From Thereva unica (Eukaryota > Arthropoda > Insecta > Diptera > Therevidae): a DNA stretch of 64,000 nt. The first letter of the stretch is position 1. Every line of letters begins with the position of its first letter. The notes under the pieces were generated by a model, which ran no database searches, was not told where the DNA came from, and worked only from the letters and a program-made list of their open reading frames with translations. Shown piece after piece: positions 45,973 through 57,823 of the stretch. The translations under genes and the position numbers were made by a program. The stretch spans positions 27,202,942 through 27,266,941 of the forward strand of contig OX465281.1 in assembly GCA_949987705.1 (NCBI GenBank), in the 5' to 3' direction.

Positions 45973-48472
45973 AGGAAAGTTGCCTAAGCGGATCACTCAA
46001 TAAGGTTAACCAGTGAAGCCTACGAGAAGACTTTTTAGGGCTACTCAGGAAAGGACTTTTTTGACGTGATTTTCCTACCTACCAGCGCACCATGCGTGAA
46101 TTCAAGTCCGAACTCTTTCCAAAAAGTCTCAATTTTCTGGCATAGACAACTTTTCTAGCCTCTTTGCCCTGATGTTGTGCCCCCAGTATAGCTTTGTATC
46201 TAAAATAAAATTCAAACATTTAGTAGATTAGTGTCTCAGAATTTTTGTTGTATTGTTGGAAAGCATCAGTTCTGCCTATTCTAGCTTAAAATGAAAAGCT
46301 TATCGCAATTGAACCACTTGCTCACATTTTCACGATCCATCTTCATAATCTCGTGCTAATAGTGAAGACAAACTTTCCCAGATGCTGGGATCGCCATATC
46401 GTTCGTATAAGTGACTACTTTTGTTCTTTCTATACTCATACATCTTTTCTTTTTTAATATTGCAAAAAGATTACTTTGCGTGATAATAAAATATCGATTC
46501 CCATCTGTAACGAACAGAGAAAGGAAAGAAATCATATATACCTTCTCCCCCTCTTCCCTCATCATTTTCCTATCAAATTTCTTTCTCATCCAGCAAAGAA
46601 ACATTTCATTTTCAATCTACTTCCAATTTTCAATTAGCAAAAGAATGAACCCTTCAATATTTTCTTTAATGCACTACTCCATGTTTTCAATAATAACACA
46701 TTCTCCGCACAATATAACCCCTTATCACCAGCAACTGCTCTCCTCCTAGGGAAAACAATACTACTAGCTTTAACCCCCTACACACAGGCAGGCAACATAT
46801 AACCCACAAATCCCACAACAAAAGGTTGAGCTCTGCTGCTGCTCCTGGCTAGATCCTTCGTAATACGAAAAAAAATTTCAATAAATACGAAATCCTCCTA
46901 CACGAGTCCTTTCATAATTCTCATGAATGTTTCCCATTTTTCCTTTACAATTCGCAGTTAAACAATAGTTTTCAATACGATTCGGGATCGTGATGTTGTT
47001 CCATTGCATGAAGAAAAGGGTATAAGATTTTGGTTTGGAAGAGGGTTAGGGTGGGTTCGGGGTTGGTTTGGACTCACAAGAGGAAATTTTCGCAGGAAAC
47101 TCCTTTTTTGGAACGGGGGGTTGGAACAAGTGAATTGGTTGCAGCGCGCACAAAAAACAAACAAATTCACTCCAACCCCCCAGAGGAAGTTCGTACTACG
47201 ATTCAAACTGTCTGATAACCATTGCAATTTACTGCTATCCACTCCTTGACATCGCCCTTTCTTCCGTACTCCAGTTTTGATTGCTTCTAGTGACGAGGTT
47301 AGAAGAGTTGATGTGGGGTCGAGGGCTGGGGTGGGGGGTTGAAATATATAGGATGTGCTTTGGAGGCAGAACTTGTGTGTGGAAAACCTTTTAAGAAAGT
47401 CAAACCCCCACAAGTTAAACAGTTTTCATTTCTCAAGAATTTTATGAGTTCCTAGGAGTAGTTTCTCGTGTCCTTGTTGCGCTTACCCTGTGATATCCCT
47501 AAGGTTATCCCTACAATGAATACAAAATATGAACGGCAGCATTACTTCGTTGTTTAGTGCCTGTAATCTGGCGGTTGGATATGGTCAGGATGTCCCTCCT
47601 CCCCCCGTTCGTACATTTGCAGTTGCGGGATTTGTGGCTGATTCTTAAAATTCATGAAAATCCCTTCTCCTTTGCCGAATATATATGCATGTATACACAA
47701 GACAAACCCTTTTTGCGCTTTAGGGAATCCTAGTTGGACAGACAACATGCAATGAAGACTAAGGGGAAGACGAAACTAAGCGCATAAAAGTCCATCTTCC
47801 ATTCACATGGTGTTTATAGAATGAAATTGGATCGTGCATGAATACCCTATGGACTCCTTGATAGTTGCTCTCGTTCTGGCAGGATTTCGACAAGCAGAAG
47901 GAGCAGTTTGTGGAAAGTTTTCCGTTTTTCTTTCTATTTGATTAAGTCACTATGTATATATGTATCTAGATATATGTATTAAACATACCCAAGGGGGCTT
48001 TGACTCTGGCCACAGTCCACACCATCCAATCACTCTGTCCATTTGTCTCTACAAATGTCTGTTTTGTAGATTGAATAAAATTCCAGAATCAATTGCCAGA
48101 ATCAGAATCAGTTCATGGCACAATCAAAATCAATTAAATCAAATTTGAAAAAAAAAAAAAAAAAAAATCACATCATACAAAAATTTTGTTGGATCCAACA
48201 TTTTTTTTGTATGAATCAACTTTAATTTGGTTGCACTCATTAAAACGGTGCTAAAATTCATTCATTCGTGCTATACCCCCAAAGTAATTTCATATTTTTG
48301 ATTGCGTTTACAATACAATTAAAAAAAAAAAATAAATGAATTTTTCACACACACACACCACCACAAATACCCCGACTGAGGGTCAATTCATTTCAATACC
48401 ACAGAAATTCAATCATACAAAATTCGAATTGATTAAAACTCAATAAAAATTCATTTTTTGTTGTTGTTGCAG
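45973..48472. other. Intron-like non-coding DNA before the 48.5-kb exon
   Basis: Pyrimidine and T-tracts, a 22-A run at 48,148-48,169 and CA repeats at 48,347-48,360. ORFs on opposite strands over 46,958-47,413 share a GGTTGG/CCAACC-rich segment and are not convincing. The last part leads into a good splice acceptor. Confidence 0.4.
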
Positions 48473-48625
48473 ATACGTTCATGGAATCGGATCGGAGACT
48501 CGAAATTCTCTATTTCATTTGCACAACGCCAGGGATTTGGTTCTAGTAACTACTTGCAGACACGGGAAAAGCTGGAGAGAACTGCAGGATGCCAGGTGCG
48601 ATGAGGATAATCGAGAGTATGACAG
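48473..48625 (+). other. Candidate host exon, 153 bp
   Basis: The acceptor TTTTTTGTTGTTGTTGCAG ends at 48,472 and the donor ACAG|GTGAGAG starts at 48,626, both strong. The 153 bp between are GC-richer than the flanking AT-rich DNA. One frame is fully open (51 codons, with SETRNSLFHLHNARDLVLV in it); a second is open for 43 codons. The third contains an ATG at 48,589 in a good context (CAGGATGC), giving MPGAMRIIESM to the end, so it could instead be a first coding exon. I cannot tell which frame is used and recognise no family. The gene's other exons are outside the parts I can identify. Confidence 0.5.
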
Positions 48626-49203
48626 GTGAGAGTTGTGGCTTCATTTTTATTTATCGGTTTTTTGCTGTTTCTTTCTTTTCTTTTTTTTTCTTTTTGTTTC
48701 TGTCTGAATGATACTATTTGAGTTTTGTTGAAATGAAAATAGAAAGTTCGTTTTTATTGGTAGTCATTCTTTCTTTTTTATAGTTGGTCTAATCCGATTG
48801 AGGTGTTTAGTTATATGGTGATATGATGGTTTTTGTTTGGGGGGAATTGACATGAAGAAGTTTGATTGGTCTGGAATTTTTTAGATTGGGGACTAGTTGG
48901 CTTTTAAAGAAAATAGGGGGTCTACCATTGCGATTTATTCAACATGTGAATAGATGATGGAAAAAAGGGGTTGGTTGTTTGGTATTCCGTAACTCTTCGA
49001 GGAAGACATCGATACTAATCTTCTTAATAAAAAGAGAGTTAAAACCTCTGGATCTTCTCCAGGCCACAATAACCCGGTCGAAAGCTCGAAGGCTTCAACC
49101 ATATGGTTCAAAGAGACTTAAGAAAAAAAGTCCGGCGCACCCTTAATGAAACCTAGTACGACTCCAAAGCTGATCTTTTGACAAATGGCAGAAAGTTTCA
49201 TAA

Positions 49204-51300
49204 TTGTGTTTCCGTAATGCCAATGCGAACTATGCGGCCCTCTGTGTCACCAAAATTATTCGAGCGGGTATGCGCTTGTTCATCTCTCACTCTACCAAAT
49301 CTGTGAAGCCTAGGCCGAACAAATGGTTCAATGGGGAATGTATGAACGCAATCAAAGCTAAAGAAGCCGCATATAAAGCATACAGACGTTCGCCTAATGA
49401 GCTACTTCGTCGTGAGTACATCAAATTGAGAAACTCCTGTAACTCCATCATCAGGAAAGTCAAATCATCATTTGATGAGAGATTGAGAAGTAAGATTCTT
49501 AACTCCACTACAGGCAGCAAAAACTTCTGGTCCTTGGTAACTGCCATCAAGAAGAATTTTACTTCCTCCTCAACACCTCCTTTTATTCACAACAAGGAAG
49601 TGATAACAGAAAGCAAACCCAAGGCCGACCTATTAGCTTCTCTGTTCGCCGCAAATTCTTCTTTACCCGATGATGCTCGATGATGCTATGCTATGTCACC
49701 CCCCACTCTCGAGAATACCACCCATTCAATGGACGGAGTTCACTTCAGGACTCGCGAGGTGTTTAGGTGTCTCAAAGAACTCGACGTCAATAAATCCACT
49801 GGCCCCGACAAAATCCCCCCTATGGTACTTAAAAAATGTGCCTCACCTTTGGCTAAACCTCTGCGCACACTTTTTGCCCTGTCTTACTTCTCTGGAGTGT
49901 ATCCCGACTCCTAGAAACTAGCTCATGTTCAGCCAATCTCAAAAAAAGGTGAAGCCAGCGACCCCTTAAACTACCGCCCAATAGCAATTACTTCTGTTCT
50001 CTCCAAAATCATGGAGACAATAATCAATAAAAAGCTGATGAAATATCTAGAATCCAACCAAATTATACACGACAGGCAATACGGCTTCAGACCTAAACGG
50101 TCTACTGGCGATCTGCTTGTGTGTTTAACCGAGCGTATCAACCAAAGCATTCACAGCTTTGGCGAGTCTGGTCTGGTTGCTCTAGATATATCAAAGGCTT
50201 TTGACAGAGTATGGCACCCAGCTCTATTGAATAAACTCCAAGCTATTGGTATACACTTAGTTCTAAGGAACTGGATTAAGAGCTTTCTTTCAGGCCGTTC
50301 AATCAAGGTAGTATTGGATGGCGTCGAATCCAACCCCCACGCCATTTCGGCCGGAGTTCCCCAGGGGTCAATTCTCTCACCCGCACTTTTTCTAATCTTC
50401 ATTAATGATCTGCTCTCAATCCCCTCCAACCCACTTCACTGCTTCGCTGATGACGGTACTCTGAATTTCTCTTACTCCTTCGACAATATAAGACAAGCAC
50501 GTGCCAGACCTTGTCTTTACCACCGTCAACTGATGTCGACTTCGATCAACAGGGATATCGAATCAATTCTTCATTGTGGTGAAATGAACCGCGTCGAATT
50601 CAATACCACGAAAACGAAGTACTGTCTGATCTCCAACAAAAATTGTACCGACCTTCCTCCTATCTCAGTGGATAAAGAGAATCTAACGGCTGACTCAACT
50701 CTTAACATCCTAGGGGTAACTTTAACGGAGCATCTGCGATGGAATGATCACATATTTAACATCGCAAAACAAGCCTCCCAATGCCTTGGATTTCTCAAGA
50801 GATGCAAGTTCCTCCTCCAGCCAGCCGCATTGGCTACAATATACAAATCCTACATTCGGCCGCGCCTCGAATACAACTCGTATATCTGGGCAGGCGCTCC
50901 AAAAACCACCTTGGCTGGTCTCGACAAGGTGAAAAATCTAGCCCTCAAACTCATTGGTGATGGCCCCTTTCGCGCCTCCATAGACACCTTAAGCCACCGT
51001 AGGAATGTAGCAGCCCTCTCCATTCTTTATCGCTATTACCATGGCGACTGTTCCACTGAAATTCAGGACCTCCTGCCTGCACGGCAATACTTTTCCCGCA
51101 ACACAAGACTAGCCCGCTCGGCTCACCCTCATACCCTACAGCCTCCCGTTCACGCACAATACGGTTTAGAAGTTCGTTTATGAATAGAACAAGTCGACTG
51201 TGGAATAATGTCCCGTAGTCAGTATTTCCGAACTCGTACAACACCTTAGAGTTCAAACGTGAGGTTCATCGTCATTTTCTTCTACACCCTCCACACCCCC
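49204..51300 (+). pseudogene. Non-LTR retrotransposon ORF2 (RT), nearly intact
   Basis: One frame runs from the endonuclease-RT linker to the RT C-terminus with two stops inside: TGA at 49,681 and TAG at 49,912, the latter in place of the Trp of the family's WKxAxVxPIxKKG motif. The RT blocks are in order: STGPDKIPPMVL, NYRPIAIT, YGFRPKRSTGDLL, LDISKAFDRVWH (first Asp), AGVPQGSILSPALFLIFIND and HCFADDGTL (FADD catalytic box). A +1 shift near 51,165 moves the last codons (SFMNRTSRLWNN, FKREVHRHF) to another frame. The protein would copy its own RNA into a nicked target. The endonuclease itself is truncated or lost upstream of about 49,000. Jockey/CR1-like clade; shorter relatives lie at 12,640, 13,960 and 63,685. 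Confidence 0.85.
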
Positions 51301-51435
51301 TCTAACCTTTCCTATTCTCCTCTATTCTTCAAACCAAGCTTACTACTAGACATTGCACCATGAACTGAACGACATGACGGACTGGTAGTACAAAGGGTTA
51401 CACCTAAGCTTGGTTTTTTCATATAAAAAAAAAAA
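51301..51435 (+). mobile_element. 3' UTR and A-tail of the non-LTR element
   Basis: CCAAGCTTACTACTAGACAT, TTGCACCATGAA and GACTGGTAGTACAAAGGGT are shared with the other copies. It ends CATAT plus 11 A at about 51,420-51,435. Confidence 0.75.
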
Positions 51436-52468
51436 TGGTTGTGCTTGCTAGGGACTATCCGGACCATCTCCTGACTATGGAATAAATAGTTGCTGTGCAT
51501 GGGAGTCTTCTGGTAGAAATAGCCGAGTTGGGATAGGGCTCAGAACAGCCTAGGGGTTGCTGCGCGCCTTGAAAGGAGAAAGCCTCGTCGCTGTAGACGA
51601 GCACAAGCTGTCGTACAATAATATTGCGGTTGGGTACTTCCCGGCTGCAACAGAAGTCGCCACTGACATAATGTTCAAGTGAGTGGATAGGAGTCCAAAA
51701 CAGAATTCTATGAGCACAGAGCTGGAGAGTACTCCATAAAGTGCACCGTCCGCAATTCACAAAGATAACGTTCTCTGTGGACCAAAGGTCTATTGACAGG
51801 CTGAATCCAATGGATGGTCAAATGGGCTACAAGTTTGGTTAGGTACCTCTTAGGACCAGGGAGGCAGAAAAGTCCATGACCAACACTGCTCCCTACCAAA
51901 TTTGCAATGTCCCCTTGCAAGCATCTTCCTCAGTCATTACATCATCTTTCAATTACAAGCTCCAGATGGAGGAATTGGTGTGCGAAGTCTTAGCGGATGG
52001 TGCACGGCTCAATGCATTGACTCAATTTCTAAGTCAAGTGCCAGTTAATAGGCCAGTCAAAGGTGGTCAATCCCGCAAACTTCACTCCAATCCCCTTCAG
52101 TAGGGGCTGGGGAACTTTGGCCTGGAATATAACCCGTTTGGCCGGTTTGCGACCAATCTCACTAAGGTCATTAAAAATTGTGTGGTCACTAGTAATTGGT
52201 ATTTAACACATCTTTTAATGAGACCTTAATGATCTCGGTCACAAACCAGTCCAAGGCTTTTTTCCCACCAAAGTACTCCTACTCCCTTGTGGGTTATTTT
52301 AACGTTCATAATGGGCATTAGCTAAATCGCACCAGTTTTTTAATGCTCCTGTAGAAGCAATTTCGAAGCGGTTTTAATAAAGAATTCAAAGCGGCCTGTG
52401 GATGTGTGAATAAACTTCAGGGTGGAAAAGCTTTTTTTGCAATTGTCTTTTCGTTCTTCCAAACGCAA

Positions 52469-52570
52469 GCGGTCTCCAGCTAATTATTAACCAGGCCAAT
52501 GCTGCTTGACTTCCATAATCGAGCGAGAACCAGTCTATTGAGTATGGTAATGGTTTATTTTATGGTCACC
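52469..52570 (-). repeat. 5S rRNA-derived repeat, copy D
   Basis: GCGGTCTCCAGCTAATTATTAACC, CCAATGCTGCTTGACTTCC and GAGCGAGAACCAGTC are the most diverged 5S match of the four. The right-hand extension (TTACCCGTTTTCTTCGTTCTATA) is close to copy A. Confidence 0.65.
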
Positions 52571-53369
52571 AAAATAATTACCCGTTTTCTTCGTTCTATA
52601 CAATTTCTTGAGCTTCGTTGTGCTCCGATAGCGCACCAAATTCTTTATCTTTAGAATCACTGCGAATCATCAGAGGTATTTCTGACATCATACTTCTTCT
52701 CCTTCTTCTATGGTGAGGTTTAGGGTCCAAAAGTAGCGCAACTACTCACTTAGCCTATTGTACTGCACCCCTATATCTCATATTGTTATAGTCCAGACCG
52801 CTTGCACAGGTTCAGCATTCTGCCTAATCACTTGACGCTGTAGTCACCACTGTTCGAAGGGCAGACTCATCTGTCACGAAGTCAACTCCATTGTACTGCA
52901 CCACAACAATTCCCTAGCAACATTAAGAGACTGCACTGGAAGGAACCGCTTTGAATTGGCCAATACGGGTAGAGTAGAGAACTTCAGGGTTCGATGCATG
53001 TATTTCATCTAGGTCCGATCGGAAAGGACACTCTACGCCCAACTGGTGAATGCCCAGCATCCGGCTTCCGACCGATGAATTTAATACGATTGGTCCCTAG
53101 ATGTTTTATGAGCATAGTAAGAAGGATAGGTCCTGGATGCGCCCGGTTCCAAGAGGATATCCTCAAACGATACTGCTGAAACTACTCACTGTCATGCCCT
53201 CGAAGGGATGACTTCACATATTGGCTTTGTAGGCTTTGCAGGGTGTGCTTCGTACTCTGTTCCGAGTTGGTTATCCAGGAGCACCACGAGGAGGATTTTA
53301 GCACCTTTCAAGGGTATTTTCTCTCTACGAAGAGAGCAGACCGCAGCACTATCAGTCACCACAGCATAT

Positions 53370-54280
53370 CTATCTATATATTAATAAAAGAAAATTTCTG
53401 CATGTATGTATTTTTGCGTATATGTGTGCTCGCTTGTTTGCGCTATAGCAGGCGGCATCAGTCATCGCAGAGCTTCGAAATTTTGCATCAAGACACCTCG
53501 ATATCCGATTTTTGAAATTCAAAATAGCCGCCGAAATATGACCGAAATTTAAAATGGCCACCTAAAATCTGAATTCGCCAATTATTGCGTTCCGATTCCA
53601 ATGAAAATTGGTATCTAGCGTTTTTGTGGCAGCAAATAACGAATTTATGATCAGAACTTATAGATTCAAAATGGCCGTGCCAATATGGCCAAAGAATTTG
53701 CCAAATGTGTTCCGATTCCGATTGAACTGCCAAATTCCCAAATTGCACAAGCTTCGAAATTTTGCATAAACACTCGTGAAGATCTCCCATGATACACCGC
53801 GAAGTTCGATTTTCGAAATTCAAAATGGCCGCGTAAATATGTATGTCCAAAATTCAAAATGGCCGCACGAATAAGGTTTAATTTACCAATTGTGTTTCGA
53901 TTTTAACGAAAGTGAGTATCTGAAGGTTTTTAAGGTCGCGCCAATAACGAATTTGTGGTCCGAACTTAAAATTTCAAAATGCCGGTCAAAAGATGGCGAA
54001 CAAATTTTGACAATTGTATTCCGATTACAATGAAAGTGGATATGTAGGGGTTTTCAAGGTCGCAAATCACAAATAACGAATTTAAGTCAAAACTTATAAA
54101 TTCAAAATGGCCGCACCAATATGGCCGATCAGTTTGCCAATTGTGTTCCGATTCCGATGAAAATCGGTATCTGGGAGTTTTTCGGATAGCATATAACGAA
54201 TTTATGATCAAAATTTATAAATTCAAAATGGCGACGCTAATATATATAGCTCAGGAATTTTGCCAATTATGTTCGGGAAC
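53370..54280. repeat. Minisatellite of about 120-130 bp units
   Basis: The motif ATTCAAAATGGCCGC recurs at about 53,545, 53,664, 53,818, 53,848, 53,972, 54,100 and 54,222. Each unit also has TTTGCCAATTGTGTTCCGAT, GATGAAAATCGGTATCTG and AATAACGAATTTATGATC. Units are diverged by substitutions and small indels. A head (53,370-53,450, TATATATTAATAAAAGAAAA) precedes the array. Minus-strand ORFs in it reflect the repeat and are not genes by themselves. Confidence 0.85.
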
Positions 54281-54299
54281 AGACTTTATTTATTTAATT

Positions 54300-57200
54300 T
54301 GTTAACATTATAGCTGAGCACTAAAAGCTTTCACTAATATTTAATTGTTGGTGGGTGGTACAATTTTACGGATATCTCATGCGTGTTTGTTTTCCTAGAA
54401 AGACCCATAGGTTTATTACTAACAACGCCATGCGGAGCTTACTAGTTAATAATAAACAAAATAAACAATTCTTTCATTTACGCGCGGGGTTGAAATCTTT
54501 ACAGCACTCCCGCAGCTATGTAGGAGGTTCAGCATTGCCTTGAGGCCACGATGTTGACTTGGAGATTCGGGCTTTGCCTAGACCTTTTGTTGTGATGTTG
54601 TACCTACTAGGTTTATATTTTCCAGCTTTTATTTCCAAGTGGACCTGAACTGTATTCAAATACCTCGTAAACCAGCTGAAAGGCATTTGATATCCAAACA
54701 AAAATCGCCCAACAAATCAACCAGCAACAATAATCCTTGTAGCACAGCTTAAACAAAAGCCCACGAAATGTTTCAATACAAAACAAAAATCAAATCCTGC
54801 TTGTAACTTTTAACAAAAATCCTTGTTTACACTTCTGATCCTTTTTTTCTGTTATAGAAAACCCAAATTAACATATTTTGTTTAAAAAAAAAAAAACATT
54901 TAACGCTTCCGCTTACAAAAATAGAGAGAGGGGGAGTCTTAAAAAAAATACGTAACAAAAAAAAAAAGCAAAAATTCCCTAAGCAAATAAGGATTTCCAT
55001 GGCTTTTAGCGCAATTTCCCAGCGAAAAGGACGAAAACGAACAAAAATTAACTCTCGGCTTTCAGCTCGACATTTTTGAAATCCCCAATGAATCCCCGAA
55101 CTCCTTGCTCGCTACATTAACAAACGTTTACAGGATCAAGTATTGACTAGGAAAACAATAGACCCGCCCTTAAGGGATTTCGCCTTGTTTTAAGCATTTT
55201 TTTTCGTTCTCCTAAGGACATGGCTTTAAGTGTCCTTAGATCAATTTTTTTTGCCGTGATGTAAGGTTGGTTAAGTGGAGGTAGTTTGGGTGGGGGATGT
55301 GGATGGGAGTGGGAGATTCCTTACTAGTTTTGAGCTTTTAGTCCTGGCGGAATGATGTTGTATGGTGGTGGTCCTCGCAATAAGGTTTCTTTTCCTGGTT
55401 GGTGCAAGGATCCTTTTTGAGAGAAATGCAATTAACCGTCAAGACAGTGCAGGAGATGGGGGCTAGGGGCAGAAGGTTGTGCAGGGTTTCGAGGATCCTG
55501 CACAAAACGGAAATCACGCGTTCTTTGATACAGCAAGAGAGCTCGGTGTTGGAGGGGCAGATGAATATGAAGACTAAGGAGAAGAGAAGGCACGGAGGGT
55601 CTCTGCATGCACAAACATCCAGAATCGCATACAAAAGTGCTTTTTAGCCGCCTCAAAACCCGGCACACGAAGGGCGATGACAGGGAACAACTGGCGAAAG
55701 AAAGGGTTAAGTAAAGTTAGAGAAAGGAAATCTCCGCGCTCGGTGAATTGGTTTAATTTTCAGGACTCCGCTTTATCCTTTTGCTCAGGACTTAAGCACT
55801 GGAAGAGGGTTCATTGTGCTCGCTCTGTGTGTTTGTTCTATTCGCGCGCGCTTTTTGTAGGTCTCTCGGTGCCCTCCGGCTGCACCTCTCCTTGCGCCCC
55901 ACTCAGACATGCTCGACTTAAAAGGACACGAAACCATCGCCTTAGGGTAGACGACGCCATTCAATCTGCTCCCTTGCTCGGTGTGCCCGGCCTTTGTTAT
56001 CCTGCCACTGATTAGTGATTAGTATTTCCAAAACCTTTGATTTGCATCCTGCGACGGCAATCCTTCACGCAGGACGTGCAATCTGGCATAATGACAGGAA
56101 CTTTTCTCCTTATATGAAAAATTTTTAATACTTCACGCTGCTACATGAGCACGACTATGACGATGACGACGGCAACGACGATGATGATGATGATGATGAA
56201 GAAAAAGTAGAAGGGGTAAAGGATGTGCTCCAGGGGTAACACGGGGGGGGGGGTTGCTGTGTGTAATGCTGAAACTTTTCTCATTTCCCTCAAGATCACG
56301 GCATCAGGCCCCGTTAAGCTTGACGCTCTCACTCTCTTCTTGTGTTTGGCGGGTTCGAAGGACCATGGAGGGGGGATGCTGGGGGGAGACCTGTATTCAA
56401 ATCTGCAGAAGCCTCGCCAGATGGTCTTAATAGATGCTTAGCAAGAAATTGCGGTAGTAAATACTTGGAAAAAGTTTAACGCCGTGCCTCACATATGCTG
56501 AAGTTATCCTATACCCTCCTCCTCCTCCTCCTCCTCCTTGTACCGGTACAACGTGGTAGTACACACATCTCCTCCTCACCACCCAAAAAAACCTCCACCC
56601 TCTATTGTGTGAATATATATATGCTCCAAGAATGCTGTGTGCCCTGTGTGAACAGCTGCAGGGGATGGGAAAAGTTTCTGCAGATTCCTTCGGGCTGATG
56701 ACGTTTATCTGGGCGAAGTATGAAAGGTAAAAAGCTTCGCGCCAAGTGATTGACAGAAAGTTTGTGTCAGAAGTGCGCGGTTGCGGCAAAACCCATGTTA
56801 TTTACAGCAGCACCAGTAATTATCGGTTATATGTGAGATATTCCAGGCATTCCACCACCACCACCATCCCTTACAGAGGTAAGGGATGACGCCGCGGTAT
56901 TTTATTTTTATTTTTACTTTACTTTTACCCATCTTAAAAAATACGCGGTGGAATGTTGTGAAATATTGCGGTTTCCTGGGATTATCTGAATTACAAGCAG
57001 AAATTAGAATTTTCTCGTTTTTTAGATAAAAAAAAAAGAAGAAAATTTCCCAACACAATTTTCCAGAGGGAAGAAAATTGGATTTTTATTCGAATAAAAA
57101 AAAAATGTTTTTAATCTCTCGGTTTTAAATTAAGAACATTTACAATGAGAAAGAATTTAAAGGGGATTGCTTTCCTATAAATACAACCCGAGTATTACTA

Positions 57201-57570
57201 TTACCGTGGGTTTTATTGGGGGTGTTCTTGAGGTTATCTGCGGCAAAGAGAATTTAGGGGTGTCAAGATCTGGTTCAAGTTGCTTGGTTTACAAATACGA
57301 ATTCTAAAGGGAGGAAATGTGTCTTCTATATTTGTACATAAAAAGCGATTGTTATAAAATTCAAAAACCAGAGATCTATTTTTAACTAGTTCAAGAGATA
57401 GTTACAATGTTCGGTTGTTTCTCTGTCTTTTTCATCGATAAAGCTACGCCAGTGGATGATAATGGGATTCTAAATCTCGTACGATTCTGACTGTCACAGA
57501 CACATCGGCTTCTGTATGTTCTACACTGTTTTGCCAACAAGATTAGTTCTTATTCTGGTCAATTCATCTG
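54300..57570. other. Unique-looking non-coding DNA
   Basis: It contains A-tracts (54,885-54,896), a GAT trinucleotide run (56,178-56,200), CTC repeats (56,516-56,537) and a G-run near 56,245. No domain-bearing ORF. The 55,330-55,660 region has three overlapping ORFs of similar length on both strands, a sign of composition rather than coding. Confidence 0.35.
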
Positions 57571-57576
57571 CCTTAA

Positions 57577-57775
57577 GGTGCTGATAGACGATGAGAATAT
57601 CCCCATGCAAATCTTCTCGCGTGAACCAAAATTCGTTCTCATGCACGTTCAAATAAGCACGAGAATAGGTTCTTGTTCTCATCGAAGTATTCTCAAACGT
57701 TCTCATGAGAATACTTTTCTCATACGTGTAAATAGGTGGCGTGTGACAACATTCCAATTAAAAAGCGTGAGAATG
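57577..57775. repeat. GAGAAT/ATTCTC motif cluster
   Basis: GAGAA(T) or its complement occurs roughly ten times in 200 bp, with a palindrome GTTCTCATGAGAATAC near 57,700. The same words recur at the right edge (63,950-64,000: ATTCTCAAGAGAATCTCGCG). It may be the end of a DNA transposon family into which the Tc1 element inserted. Confidence 0.4.
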
Positions 57776-57823
57776 CATTCTTTCCAACGTATTATTGTGT
57801 CTCCTGTTTTTTATTTTTTTGTA

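Noticed and set aside
53488..53850. 120-codon minus-strand ORF in the minisatellite as a protein gene
   Set aside because: Its internal repeats follow the DNA repeat unit, whose length is not constant, and it begins and ends inside the array.
55399..55668. Overlapping ORFs on both strands near 55.5 kb
   Set aside because: Mirror-image open frames of similar length without motifs indicate composition, not coding.
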